Positions 33,636 through 42,753 are shown, counted from the first letter of the stretch. The stretch: DNA of 43,402 bases from Eggerthellaceae bacterium (GCA_022644775.1 JALCHN010000013.1:1-43402); one strand, 5' to 3'. Numbers and translations are program-made. Notes: generated by a model not told the origin, from the letters alone.

Positions 33636-36080
33636 ATGCAGAATACCGACGTAATGACGAGCTTAATCGGCCTCGCAAAGCTCACAAGCGAGAACAAGGC
33701 GTTTTTCAAATCGGCAGAATTCAAACGATCGATCGCCGAATACAACCTCACGGCTGGAATCGCCACCTCGGCGATCGCGAGCTTGGTGGGCGTCGCCGGC
33801 ATCGTGGGCAACACGCTCATCACACCGGTCGACACCGTTTACCCCGCGCTCCCCAATCTGGTCGTTTACATTCTTATACTGGTTGTCAATCTGCCGCACA
33901 TCGCCTTGCTCGCCCGCTGTCGGGCGCTGCGGGAAAAGCCCTCGCTCCTGTTGAACGTCGAATTGCTCAACCTGTGCTTGAACGCCGTCCTCGCCGGACT
34001 CACCGTACTCGACACGGAAATAGGAAGCAGCTTTTTCCTGGAATTCGTGCTCATCATGATTGCGATATTCATGATTCCCTATATCCGCAGGGGCAACGAA
34101 TTTCTCATTGCCGCGGTGAGCATCGTCGCCCTCCTATTCTTCGTGAGCCTCCCCAATCGGCCTATCGCTTGGCAAGACACCTATGACATCCTTATGTTCT
34201 ATTGCCTTTGTTGGGCAGGTCAGGTGATGCGGCGCTGGTGGTTCAACAGCACCCAGCTGCTCTCGCACCAGCCGTCCGAAACCAACGCGCACCTCAAAAC
34301 GAGCAGCCGCACCGACGAACTCACCGGCCTGCTCAACCGCACGGCGCTGCGCGAAGACTACCCCACCATCACAGGCCCGCGCACCGCCGTCGCGATGCTC
34401 GACATGGACGACTTCAAGGAGGTCAACGACCGCTTCGGCCACGAACGTGGAGATTCGGTACTCAGAGAGCTGGGTCGCACTATCACCGAATGTTTCAACC
34501 ATGCCAACGAACGTTGCTACCGCTACGGAGGCGACGAGTTTCTCGTGGTGGCCACCGGCGTCGACGAACAGGAGTTCACCGACAGGCTTTCTACCGTCGT
34601 AGGTGCCTACGGCAAACGCGTCACGCTAGGCGACCCGGAAAGCATCAGCGTGGGCTACTGTTACGGCGCCGTGGAAAACGAGCGCAACCTGCGCAGCTTC
34701 CTACGCGTGGCCGACGACAACCTCTACGCCGCTAAATCCGCCGGCAAGAACCGTGTGGTGGGAGAGGTATTCCACCCCGGCGTCACCGAAGCCGAAGCTT
34801 CCGACGACGAACGACGCCTGATCGACCCGCTTACCAACCTGCACAACTACACGGGCTTCGAACGCGTGCTCGCCGGCTCGAAGGAGAGCCTCTATCCGGG
34901 CAGCATCGTCTTCTTCGATATCGACCGTTTCCAGGACCTCAACAAGACATACGGCTATCATGGCGGCGACAAGGTGCTCGCGCACATCGCGCAGCTCATT
35001 GAACGCAACTTCCCCGGCTGCGCCGCCTGCCGCTACGACACCGACCACTTCGCGCTCTTCACCCGCGACGCCGACCCGCTGCCAGCCGCCCAAGCCGTGC
35101 AGAACGGCATCGCCCATGCCGTGCCCCACTTCTACATCTTCCTGCGTATCGGCATCTACCGTCTTGAGCCCGACTTCACCTTGGGCGACCTGACCAACGC
35201 CGTGGACAAGGCCAAATACGCTAGTGACACCCTGCGCCGCCAGCACGCCATGCTCTACCGCTACTATGACGGGAAACTCACCTTGGAACGCGAACGCGAG
35301 GCTTTCGTGCTCGGCCATTTCGACGAAGCCCTGAGCAACGGGGCAATCGCTCCTTACTTCCAGCCAGTCGTAACACTCGCCGACGGACGCTGCCACGGCT
35401 TCGAGGTGCTCGCCCGCTGGCAAGACCCCGAGCGCGGGACTCTGTCGCCCGCTGTGTTCGTGCCCGTGCTCGAGCGGTCCTTCGACACCTATCGGCTCGA
35501 TTCCTACATGCTCGACCGCGCCTGCGCCCAGCTCGCCACCCTGTCGCCGAAAGCGCTCGAATCCGCCTACGTCTCGTTCAACGTGTCGCGCAACGATTTC
35601 GCGATCGAAGACGTTGCCGCCACCGTCGACCGCATCGTGCGCGCGCATGGCATTTCGCCTCGTTCCATCCGCGTTGAAATCACCGAATCGGTGCTCAACG
35701 ACAGCAGCGATATTCGCCGAACCCTTTCCGACTTGCGCTCGCGTGGCTACCAGATCTGGCTCGATGACTTCGGGTCGGGCGAATCGTCGCTCAACGTGCT
35801 GAAGAACTACGAGATCGACGGGGCCAAGCTCGACCAGGCCTTCCTGCGAGACTTCGACAGCGACAACGAAAAGTCGCGGACGATCGTGCGCGCGCTCATC
35901 CAGCTGTGCCACACGATTGGCGTTCAAGCGGTGGTCGAAGGCGTGGAAACGGAAGAGCAGCTCGCGTTCGTGCGCCAGTGCGGCGGCGACATCGTCCAGG
36001 GGTACTACTACAGCAAGCCGATGCCGGTCGACGTCCTTGTGTCGTCGCCTTTCTGGAAAGGCCTGGAAAAGGAGGACTAG
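33636..36080 (+). CDS. Six-TM GGDEF-GGDEF*-EAL protein
   Basis: 814 residues. Six membrane helices (about 39-62, 69-94, 103-125, 131-150, 154-172, 179-198) form a MASE-like sensor. Then a canonical GGDEF domain (225-375, GGDEF at 298-302, preceded by RY), a degenerate GGDEF (395-540, DTDHF at 468-472), and an EAL domain (553-800) with E590-V-L (the common EVL variant), NVSRND, EITES, DDFGSG (710-715), AKLD and VEGVET. Both synthesis and hydrolysis of c-di-GMP look possible. GGGAGAGG lies 9 nt before the ATG at 33636; the frame open from 33570 has no binding site. It is divergent from the riboswitch operon. The C-terminus is complete and ends 20 residues after the EAL core. Confidence 0.9.
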   Translation: MQNTDVMTSLIGLAKLTSENKAFFKSAEFKRSIAEYNLTAGIATSAIASLVGVAGIVGNTLITPVDTVYPALPNLVVYILILVVNLPHIALLARCRALREKPSLLLNVELLNLCLNAVLAGLTVLDTEIGSSFFLEFVLIMIAIFMIPYIRRGNEFLIAAVSIVALLFFVSLPNRPIAWQDTYDILMFYCLCWAGQVMRRWWFNSTQLLSHQPSETNAHLKTSSRTDELTGLLNRTALREDYPTITGPRTAVAMLDMDDFKEVNDRFGHERGDSVLRELGRTITECFNHANERCYRYGGDEFLVVATGVDEQEFTDRLSTVVGAYGKRVTLGDPESISVGYCYGAVENERNLRSFLRVADDNLYAAKSAGKNRVVGEVFHPGVTEAEASDDERRLIDPLTNLHNYTGFERVLAGSKESLYPGSIVFFDIDRFQDLNKTYGYHGGDKVLAHIAQLIERNFPGCAACRYDTDHFALFTRDADPLPAAQAVQNGIAHAVPHFYIFLRIGIYRLEPDFTLGDLTNAVDKAKYASDTLRRQHAMLYRYYDGKLTLEREREAFVLGHFDEALSNGAIAPYFQPVVTLADGRCHGFEVLARWQDPERGTLSPAVFVPVLERSFDTYRLDSYMLDRACAQLATLSPKALESAYVSFNVSRNDFAIEDVAATVDRIVRAHGISPRSIRVEITESVLNDSSDIRRTLSDLRSRGYQIWLDDFGSGESSLNVLKNYEIDGAKLDQAFLRDFDSDNEKSRTIVRALIQLCHTIGVQAVVEGVETEEQLAFVRQCGGDIVQGYYYSKPMPVDVLVSSPFWKGLEKED

Positions 36081-36103
36081 GGCGACCGTCCGACCCGCCG
36101 CGT

Positions 36104-36280
36104 GCCAGCTTCCGCAACCGCCGCGGCTGGCCGCGCATCGCCATCCGCGATTGCCCAGCCTTCAGCGTCAGAATATGCCGCCGAAGGCGTCCCCGTACCG
36201 CCTTTGACGGCCGCCCCGTCCTCCGCGCATCGCCTTCGGCGGCTGGCGCAGTCCTCCGCGCGCCAGCTTCCGCAACCGCC
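36104..36280 (+). repeat. Pair of 19-nt direct repeats
   Basis: The two copies start at 36104 and 36262, 158 nt apart, and are identical. The intervening DNA also repeats TCCTCCGCGC. This looks like a local duplication or the remains of a repeat family, not coding DNA. Confidence 0.6.
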
Positions 36281-36306
36281 CAGTCCGCCCGTTACGAAAA
36301 TGGCGG

Positions 36307-36478
36307 CGAAATGGCACGAGAATCAAGTTTTGGCACGCGGTCACCCTCGCTGAGAGCCATTTAACGCTCATATATGAACATGTTTCTTATTTTCGTTTAT
36401 TATCTTAAAGCAAGTCCCCCACAATATTAAGAGTTTGTCCGTTTCGCCCTGCCAAAACAGGCTTCCCGTGCCATTTCG
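36307..36478. mobile_element. MITE-like element, copy 2 (172 nt)
   Basis: Inverted ends: on the plus strand CGAAATGGCACGAGAATC from 36307, on the minus strand CGAAATGGCACGGGAAGC from 36478, sharing 12 leading bases, GAA, and a later GTTTTGGCA. The AT-rich core includes TTTCTTATTTT (36383-36393) in the same orientation as copy 1. The left arm matches the minus-strand arm of copy 1 at 20 of 23 positions. No protein coding capacity. Confidence 0.65.
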
Positions 36479-36590
36479 GGCCCGAAAACGTTTTGAAAGG
36501 ATGGTGGAAGCAGGAGCGCTTCGGGGAGATACGTGCAGAGGAACCCGCAATAGCGTCGCGGAACCAATACGGCGTATCTTCGCCACAACG

Positions 36591-36626
36591 AAAAACGGGA
36601 GCAGCCGCATATGCGGTCGCTCCCGT
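36591..36626 (-). terminator. Terminator of upp
   Basis: An ACGGGAGC/GCTCCCGT stem with an inner CCGCAT/ATGCGG extension is followed on the minus strand by TTTTT (36595-36591). It ends the glyA-upp transcript. Confidence 0.9.
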
Positions 36627-36664
36627 TCGTTTCGCTCTATGGCCGCGTCCCGAAGATGCGCTCC

Positions 36665-37309
36665 TTAGGCCACCGTACCGAAGATGCGGTCGCCCGCGTC
36701 GCCCAGGCCGGGCACGATGTAGGCCGCGTCGTTCAAGCCCTCGTCGATCGCGCAGGTGTAGATGTGCACCTGGTCGTCGGCGGCGAGCAGGGCGTCGAGT
36801 CCTTCAGGCGCCGAAACAAGCACCATGACCTTGATGTTGTCGACGCCGCGCTCGCGCAGAAGCTTGACGGCGGCGATGGCCGAACCGCCCGTGGCGAGCA
36901 TGGGGTCGACCACCAGGCAATCGCGGCTAGCCACGTCGACCGGGACCTTTTCGTAGTAGGGCTCGGGTTCGTGGGTCTCTTCGTTGCGCTGCATGCCCAG
37001 CACGCCCACGCGGGCGCTCGGCACCAGGTCGAGCACGCCGTCGACCATGCCCATGCCGGCGCGCAGGATGGGCACGATGGCCAGCTTGGGGCCGGCGATG
37101 CGCTTGGCGTGCGTGCGGCAGATCGGCGTTTCGATCTCGTAGCTTTCGGTTTCAAGATCGGCGGTGGCGAAAATCGCCTCGATATGCGCGAGCTCGCGCA
37201 CGAGCGTGCGGAACTGAGACGTCGGCGTGGCGCTTTGACGGAGGATTCCCATCTTGTGCTGTACCAACGGATGATCGACAAGCGTGACGCGCGGGTTCGC
37301 GTAGGGCAT
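36665..37309 (-). CDS. upp: Uracil phosphoribosyltransferase
   Basis: 214 residues. It converts uracil and PRPP to UMP in pyrimidine salvage. The PRPP-binding motif VVDPMLATGGSAIAAV (about 130-145) and the uracil-binding C-terminal DEGLNDAAYIVPGLGDAGDR are canonical. The ATG has AGGGAA upstream and lies 15 nt after the glyA stop, so it is co-transcribed with glyA. In many Firmicutes the next gene on this strand is atpI; here the c-di-GMP block intervenes. Confidence 0.97.
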   Translation of the reverse strand: MPYANPRVTLVDHPLVQHKMGILRQSATPTSQFRTLVRELAHIEAIFATADLETESYEIETPICRTHAKRIAGPKLAIVPILRAGMGMVDGVLDLVPSARVGVLGMQRNEETHEPEPYYEKVPVDVASRDCLVVDPMLATGGSAIAAVKLLRERGVDNIKVMVLVSAPEGLDALLAADDQVHIYTCAIDEGLNDAAYIVPGLGDAGDRIFGTVA

Positions 37310-37324
37310 GGCGGTTCCCTTCAG

Positions 37325-38575
37325 TTAGTTGAATTCCGGATAGAGAGGATGCGCGGCGATGATCTGGGAGATGGTCTCCTTGATTTCGGCCAGCTTGGCC
37401 TCGTCGTTCTTGTTGAACACCACGCCGGCGATCGATTTGCCCACCGTGTAGAACTCGTCTTCGGTGAGGCCGCGGGTGGTGCCGGCGGCAGAGCCCACGC
37501 GGATGCCCGAGGTCACGGCCGGCTTTTCGGGGTCGTGCGGGATGGCGTTCTTGTTGACCGTGATGCCCACCGCTTCGAGCAGGTCTTCGGTTTCGGCGCC
37601 GGTGGCGTGCGCGGGGCGCAGGTCGACCAGGCAGAGATGGTTGTCGGTGCCGCCCGTGACCAGGCGCAGGCCGCCTTCGGTCATGCCGCGGCCCATGGCG
37701 GCGTTGTTCTTCACCACGTTGTCGATGTAGGTCTTGAACGCGGGCTGCAGGGCTTCCTTGAAGGCCACGGCCTTGCCGGCGATCACGTGCATGAGCGGGC
37801 CGCCCTGAGTGCCGGGGAAGACGGCGCTGTTGAGCTTCTTGAAGAGGTCCTCGTTGTTGGAGAGGATCATGCCGCCGCGCGGGCCGCGCAGGGTCTTGTG
37901 CGTAGTCGTGGTGACGATGTCGGCGTAGGGCAGGGGGCTCGGGTGCGCGCCCGTGGCCACAAGGCCGGCGATATGGGCCATGTCGACCATGAAGTAGGCG
38001 CCGTTGTCATGGGCGATCTTGCCCAGGCGCTCGAAGTCGATGACGCGGGGGTAAGCCGACGCGCCGGCGACGATGACCTTGGGCTGGTACTCCTTGGCCT
38101 TCTTTTCCACGTCGTCGTAGTCGATGCGCTCGTCGTCGTTCAAGCCGTAGGGCACGACGTTGTAGAGCTTGCCCGAGAAGTTGACCTTCGAGCCGTGGGT
38201 GAGGTGGCCGCCCGCGTCGAGGCTCATGCCCAGAATCGTGTCGCCCGGCTTGATGATGGCCGCGTAGGCGGCGTAGTTGGCCTGGGCGCCCGAATGCGGC
38301 TGCACGTTGGCATAGGCGCAGTCGAACAGCTTCTTGGCGCGTTCGCGGGCGAGATCTTCGACGATGTCGACCTTCTCGCAACCGCCGTAGTAGCGGTGTC
38401 CCGGATAGCCTTCGGCGTACTTGTTGGTGAGCACCGTGCCCATGGCCTGCATGACGGCAGGCGACACGATGTTTTCGGACGCGATGAGCTCGATCGTGTG
38501 ACGCTGGCGGTCGAGCTCGGCACCGATGGCGTCGGCGACTTCGGGGTCGGTTTGCTGGACGTAGGTAAGGGCCAT
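37325..38575 (-). CDS. glyA: Serine hydroxymethyltransferase
   Basis: 416 residues. PLP enzyme that converts serine and tetrahydrofolate to glycine and methylene-tetrahydrofolate. The PLP lysine is in [14 protein letters not shown], with [22 protein letters not shown] and the HSGAQAN motif all intact. The ATG at 38575 has GAAAGG upstream; the frame extends further, but residues before this Met do not belong to the family. A 125-nt gap to rpiB may contain its own promoter. Confidence 0.98.
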   Translation of the reverse strand: MALTYVQQTDPEVADAIGAELDRQRHTIELIASENIVSPAVMQAMGTVLTNKYAEGYPGHRYYGGCEKVDIVEDLARERAKKLFDCAYANVQPHSGAQANYAAYAAIIKPGDTILGMSLDAGGHLTHGSKVNFSGKLYNVVPYGLNDDERIDYDDVEKKAKEYQPKVIVAGASAYPRVIDFERLGKIAHDNGAYFMVDMAHIAGLVATGAHPSPLPYADIVTTTTHKTLRGPRGGMILSNNEDLFKKLNSAVFPGTQGGPLMHVIAGKAVAFKEALQPAFKTYIDNVVKNNAAMGRGMTEGGLRLVTGGTDNHLCLVDLRPAHATGAETEDLLEAVGITVNKNAIPHDPEKPAVTSGIRVGSAAGTTRGLTEDEFYTVGKSIAGVVFNKNDEAKLAEIKETISQIIAAHPLYPEFN

Positions 38576-38700
38576 AGTGAACCTTTCTCGCGATGCGCGA
38601 TTGCGCTTGTTTCGGGGTTCATGGTAGCACAACGACACACCGCCAACCCCAGGTCAACGGTGTGCAATATGCTCGAAACGGGCGGGCGGGAAACGTGCGC

Positions 38701-39141
38701 CTAGAGCTCGTCGATCTCCATGATCTTGGCGACGCGGCCCGTGTGGCGGCCGCCGCCGAAGGCCGTGGACAGGAAGACGTCGAGGATCTCCTCGTTGGTC
38801 TGCAGCTCGACGAAGCGGCCCGAAAGGGTGATCACGTTGGCGTCGTTGTGCTCGCGGCAGAGGTCGGCGAACTGCGGGGTGACCACGTTGGCCGCGCGCA
38901 CGCCCGGTACCTTGTCGGCAGCCATGGCCATGCCGATGCCCGTGCCGCACACGAGCACGCCGCGCTCGGCCCGGCCGGCGGCCACGTCGAGGGCCACGGG
39001 CTTGGCGAAGTCGGGGTAGTCGACGCGCTCGTCGCTGTAGCAGCCGCGGTCGACGACGTCGTGGCCCTTGCCCTGCAGGTAGGCCTTGAGCTGCTCCTTC
39101 TGGGCGAAGCCGGCGTGGTCGCTTCCGATCGAGATCTTCAT
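38701..39141 (-). CDS. rpiB: Ribose-5-phosphate isomerase B
   Basis: 146 residues. It interconverts ribose-5-phosphate and ribulose-5-phosphate. The catalytic Cys is C65 in CGTGIGMAMAADK, with GSDHAGFAQK (6-15) at the start and SGRFVELQ near the end. AAAGGAT precedes the ATG. Members of the RpiB/LacAB family can act on other sugars; the neighbours sua5 and glyA favour RpiB. Confidence 0.95.
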   Translation of the reverse strand: MKISIGSDHAGFAQKEQLKAYLQGKGHDVVDRGCYSDERVDYPDFAKPVALDVAAGRAERGVLVCGTGIGMAMAADKVPGVRAANVVTPQFADLCREHNDANVITLSGRFVELQTNEEILDVFLSTAFGGGRHTGRVAKIMEIDEL

Positions 39142-39223
39142 GGGAATCCTTTCCATAGAAGGGCGCGCCCGCTTGGGGCCGCGCGCGTTGAGCGCGGGGC
39201 GACATGAGCCTGCCCCGCGCGCG

Positions 39224-39835
39224 TTACCAGAGTGCCTTGATGTCGTCGAGCGAGACGGCGCCTTCGCGCAGGATGACCGGGTGGCCCGTGGAGCAGTCGA
39301 CCACGGTGGAAGCCACGCCGCTCTTGCCTTCGTCGGTGGCGTCGACCACCACGCCGGCGACCTTGGCCGTGAAGGCCGCGTCGAGGTCGGCCGCCGCGCA
39401 GACGGGCTTGTTGCCCGCAAGGTTGGCCGACGAGGCGGCGATGGGGCAGCCGAGCGCGCCGATGAGCTCGAGCGCGGTGGGGTTTTGGGGCATGCGCAGG
39501 CCTATGGTGTTCTGAGCCGAACGAAAGGCGGCGGGCACCGCGTCGCTCGCCGCGACGACGATCGTGAGCGAGCCGGGCCAGAAGGTGCGCGCGAGCGACT
39601 TCACTTCTTCCGGAACGATCTTGCCGTAGACGTCGAGGGCGTCGACGCTGTCGACGAGCCAGGCGATCGGCTTGCGATGGCTGCGCTCTTTGGCCCGGTA
39701 GATAACTTCGGGCGACGGCGCGTCGCGCACCGACACCCCTACCCCGTAGACGGTATCGGTGGGAAAGACCACCGCTTCGCCGGCCCGCAGCAGGCCGACC
39801 GCCTTTTCGACGTTCACGTAGTTCGCTTCAGCCAT
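39224..39835 (-). CDS. sua5: L-threonylcarbamoyladenylate synthase (YrdC/TsaC family)
   Basis: 203 residues. It makes threonylcarbamoyl-AMP for t6A37 on ANN-decoding tRNAs. The fold is shown by VVFPTDTVYGVG (22-33), IYRAKERSHRKPI (45-57), PGSLTIVV and LRMPQN, with SSANLAG later. It is the short YrdC/YwlC form without the extra Sua5 domain. The ATG shares its A with the stop of the preceding oxidoreductase (TAATG). Confidence 0.94.
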   Translation of the reverse strand: MAEANYVNVEKAVGLLRAGEAVVFPTDTVYGVGVSVRDAPSPEVIYRAKERSHRKPIAWLVDSVDALDVYGKIVPEEVKSLARTFWPGSLTIVVAASDAVPAAFRSAQNTIGLRMPQNPTALELIGALGCPIAASSANLAGNKPVCAAADLDAAFTAKVAGVVVDATDEGKSGVASTVVDCSTGHPVILREGAVSLDDIKALW

Positions 39836-41553
39836 TACTCGTTCCTCGCTTGACTCATATCCTGCGCGACGCGCTGCGCCACGCGCATCCCGTCGCAGGC
39901 GGCCGACATGATGCCGCCTGCATAGCCCGCGCCTTCGCCGCAGGGGTAGACGCCGCAGCCCGCCGGGTCGCCTTCCGCGCCGGGGGCGGCGCCGGGCAGC
40001 CAGGCCTGCAGGGTCTGTTTTCCGCGACAGATGCGCACCGGCGACGACGACCGCGTTTCGGGCGCCGTGAGCACCGCCGCAGGGTCGGAAAAGCCCCGCA
40101 AGCGCGCGTCGAAGCGCGGGAGCGCATCTGCAATCGTATCGCAAACGAAGCCGGGCAAACAGGTGCGCAGATCGGCTGCGACCGTGCCGCGCGCGTAGGT
40201 GGGGCGCACGCGCTTGCTGCGGGCGGCGGGCACGGGCCTGCCCATGGCGGCCAGGAAGTCTCCGACCGTCTGCGCGGGCGCCTGGTAGGGCGCACCGCCC
40301 GCCTCGAGCGAGGCGCGATAGGCGGCCTGCTCCACGCTGCGCTGCAGGGCCACGCCGGCAAGGGGGTCGGGGCCGGGGAAATCGGCGGGATCGACGTTGA
40401 CGAGCAGGGCCGCGTTGGCGTTGCGGCCGTCGCGGGCGTAGTTGCTCATGCCGTTGGTCACGATGCCGCCCTCCTCGCTCGCGGCGCAGGTCACCGTTCC
40501 GCCCGGGCACATGCAGAAGGTGTAGGCGCTGCGGGTAGGGCTCACGTGCACGGCCATCTTGTAATCGGCGGCGCGATGGGCGAGCGCCGGATGCGCGGCG
40601 AAGGTCCCCCACTGGGCGCGGTTGATCTGCGCCTGCAGGTGCTCGATGCGCACGCCCATCGAGAAGGGCTTCTGCTCGAGGGCCACGCCCCAGCCGCGCA
40701 CCGCTTCGAAGGTGTCGCGGGCCGAATGCCCCGGAGCCAAGACCATGCGGGTCGCGGGGACGGTCTCGCGGGCGCCGAAAGCGTCTTCGAGCACGACCGA
40801 TGCGAGGGTCCCGTGCGCGAAACGGGCGTCGACCAGGCGGCAGCCGAAGCGGACCTCGCCGCCTAGAGCGACGATTTCTTTGCGCATGCGGGCCACGACG
40901 GCGGGCAGCCGGTCGCTGCCGATGTGGGGCTTGGCGTCCCACAGGATGTCTTCGGGCGCGCCGGCGTCGACGAACCAGCGCAGGACGTAGGGGGCCATGC
41001 GGTGCTTGGTGTTGGTGGTGAGCTTGCCGTCGGAAAAGGTGCCGGCCCCGCCTTCGCCGAACTGGATGTTGGTGCGCTCGGAAAGCGGGCCGCCGGCGTC
41101 GAAGGCCGCCACCTGGCGGGCACGGTCGTCCACGGCCGCGCCGCGTTCGACCACGAGCGGGCGGGCGCCGGCGCGGGCAAGGTAGAGGGCGCAGAAGAGG
41201 CCGGCGGGGCCCGTGCCCACCACGACGGGACGGGGCGCGTCGACAGGCGCCGCAACCTGCGGGATTGCAAGGGGTTGGGGCGACGCGTAGGCCTGGGCCT
41301 TGTGGGAAGCGACCGCGGCCGCTTCGGCCGCCGGCGTGGAAAGCTCGGCTGCGGCCGTCACGTTGAAGTGGACGTGCGAGCGTTTGCGCGCGTCGATGCT
41401 GCGGCGCAGGACGCGCGCGCGGACCACCTGGGCGCGCGGCAGCGACAGGGCGCGGGCCACCGCGGCGCAAAGCGGACCGCCCGTGCGCCAGGCGCCGCCG
41501 CGCGCGGCCGCTTCCGCATCGAGCTCGAGGGAAATGTTGGGCACGCGAATCAT
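39835..41553 (-). CDS. FAD-dependent oxidoreductase, COG2509-type
   Basis: 572 residues. An N-terminal region of about 100 residues with a small alpha/beta domain (SIDARKRSHVHF) precedes a FAD-binding Rossmann motif VVGTGPAGLFCALYLARAG (about 111-128), TFSDGKLTT, and a C-terminal CGEGAGYAGGIMSAACDG motif for FAD. This order matches the uncharacterised 'FAD-dependent protein' family common in anaerobes; substrate unknown. A CMCPGG motif lies in the middle. The ATG at 41553 overlaps the stop of the upstream flavoprotein (ATGA), which decides the start. Confidence 0.85.
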   Translation of the reverse strand: MIRVPNISLELDAEAAARGGAWRTGGPLCAAVARALSLPRAQVVRARVLRRSIDARKRSHVHFNVTAAAELSTPAAEAAAVASHKAQAYASPQPLAIPQVAAPVDAPRPVVVGTGPAGLFCALYLARAGARPLVVERGAAVDDRARQVAAFDAGGPLSERTNIQFGEGGAGTFSDGKLTTNTKHRMAPYVLRWFVDAGAPEDILWDAKPHIGSDRLPAVVARMRKEIVALGGEVRFGCRLVDARFAHGTLASVVLEDAFGARETVPATRMVLAPGHSARDTFEAVRGWGVALEQKPFSMGVRIEHLQAQINRAQWGTFAAHPALAHRAADYKMAVHVSPTRSAYTFCMCPGGTVTCAASEEGGIVTNGMSNYARDGRNANAALLVNVDPADFPGPDPLAGVALQRSVEQAAYRASLEAGGAPYQAPAQTVGDFLAAMGRPVPAARSKRVRPTYARGTVAADLRTCLPGFVCDTIADALPRFDARLRGFSDPAAVLTAPETRSSSPVRICRGKQTLQAWLPGAAPGAEGDPAGCGVYPCGEGAGYAGGIMSAACDGMRVAQRVAQDMSQARNE

Positions 41554-42722
41554 CGCTGGGCCACCGCCTTTCCGGCAATAAGGCCCGAGGTCCAGGCCCA
41601 ATGAAGGTTGAAGCCGCCGCAGGGCGCGTCGACGTCGAGGGCTTCCCCGCAGGCGAAAAGGCGCCCCGGGGCCGCGACCTGCATCGAGGCGGGATCGACC
41701 GCCGCGACGTCGATGCCGCCGCGATGGACCTGGCAGCGGGACGCGTCGCCGATTCCCGTCACCGTGAGGGGGAAGGCGCGCAGCATGCGCCCGAAGACGG
41801 CAAGGCCGGCGGGCGCGGCAGCGGCACGCGGGTCGAGGCCGGCGCGCGAGATGGTTTCGCGACCGATGAGGGGCAAAAGCATGCCGCAGCAGAATTCCCC
41901 CCAGGTGCAGGGGGCGAGCGTCGCGAGCCGGGAGGCAAGGAAGTCCCGGGTCGCCGCGAGGTCGAGCTCGGGGAGGAAATCAATCGCGATCTCGTCGCCC
42001 GGGCGCGCGACGCGCGACAGGTTGAAGGCGGCGATGCCGCTCACCCCGTAAGTGCGGAAGGTGGCCTCCCCCTCTTCGCGGAAGCCCCCGCAGGAAAGCG
42101 CGCATTTGGCCCGCAGCTTGTCCCACTGACGGGGCGCCCCATCGCAGGCCAGGGGCCCGAGTACGGGGCGAGCGGGCAGCACGGGCACGCGCGGAGGCAG
42201 CATGCCGGCAGGCAGGGCGCCGCCCGCGCAGATTACGGCCACACGGGCCACGAGCGCCTGCCCGTCTGCGCATTCGACGCGCCAACAGTTCTGCTGGGGC
42301 GCCACGCGCTCGACGCGGCGGCCACACGCGATGCGCACCCCCGCGCGGCGGGCGGCCCAGAGCAAGGCGTCGACGACCGAAGCGGCTTTGTTGGCCTGGG
42401 GGTAGAGCCGGCCCTGGCCCTCTTCGCGCATGACGATGCCCGTGCTGCGCAAAAAGTCGAGCGCCTCTTCGGGCGCGCAGGCGTCGAAAGCCCGGCCCAC
42501 GAAGGCGGCGTTGCGGTAGACCTGCGCCTGGGTACCGGCGTTGGCGATGTTGCAGCGGCCGTCGCCGGTGACGCGGATCGACCGGCCCGGCTCGCGCGCC
42601 GCTTCGAGCACGACGACCTGTCGGCCGGCGCGGGCGGCGGCGATCGCGCAGGCGAGGCCCGAAGCGCCGGCGCCGATCACGACGACGTCGCGGCGGTTGG
42701 ATGTTGCATGTCCCTTGGTCAT
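41550..42722 (-). CDS. HI0933/BaiN-family NAD(P)/FAD-dependent protein
   Basis: 390 residues. Rossmann FAD site VVIGAGASGLACAIAAARAG (14-33), the family hallmark GDGRCNIAN (53-61), and a C-terminal CGEALDVDAPCGGFNLHWAWTSG motif. Members include BaiN (bile acid dehydroxylation) and uncharacterised reductases, so gut bile-acid or flavin-related reduction is possible but unproven. The ATG at 42722 has no recognisable binding site; a TATAGT box (42734-42729) lies just 6 nt before it, consistent with a leaderless transcript. It is the first gene of the set ending with sua5. Confidence 0.88.
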   Translation of the reverse strand: MTKGHATSNRRDVVVIGAGASGLACAIAAARAGRQVVVLEAAREPGRSIRVTGDGRCNIANAGTQAQVYRNAAFVGRAFDACAPEEALDFLRSTGIVMREEGQGRLYPQANKAASVVDALLWAARRAGVRIACGRRVERVAPQQNCWRVECADGQALVARVAVICAGGALPAGMLPPRVPVLPARPVLGPLACDGAPRQWDKLRAKCALSCGGFREEGEATFRTYGVSGIAAFNLSRVARPGDEIAIDFLPELDLAATRDFLASRLATLAPCTWGEFCCGMLLPLIGRETISRAGLDPRAAAAPAGLAVFGRMLRAFPLTVTGIGDASRCQVHRGGIDVAAVDPASMQVAAPGRLFACGEALDVDAPCGGFNLHWAWTSGLIAGKAVAQR

Positions 42723-42753
42723 GAGTCCACTATACCCCAGGCATCTTTGTCAG

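Larger units (their letters stand above)
36081..36590. other. Intergenic region between the c-di-GMP genes and upp
   Basis: No supported gene. It holds two copies of the 19-nt sequence GCCAGCTTCCGCAACCGCC (36104-36122 and 36262-36280), repeated TCCTCCGCGC (36220, 36252), the MITE-like element at 36307-36478, and GC-normal sequence up to the upp terminator. An 80-codon frame on the minus strand (36368-36610) reads through the element and is rejected. Confidence 0.55.

Noticed and set aside
36368-36610. 80-codon minus-strand frame
   Set aside because: It runs through the upp terminator and the AT-rich element, has no binding site and resembles no protein.
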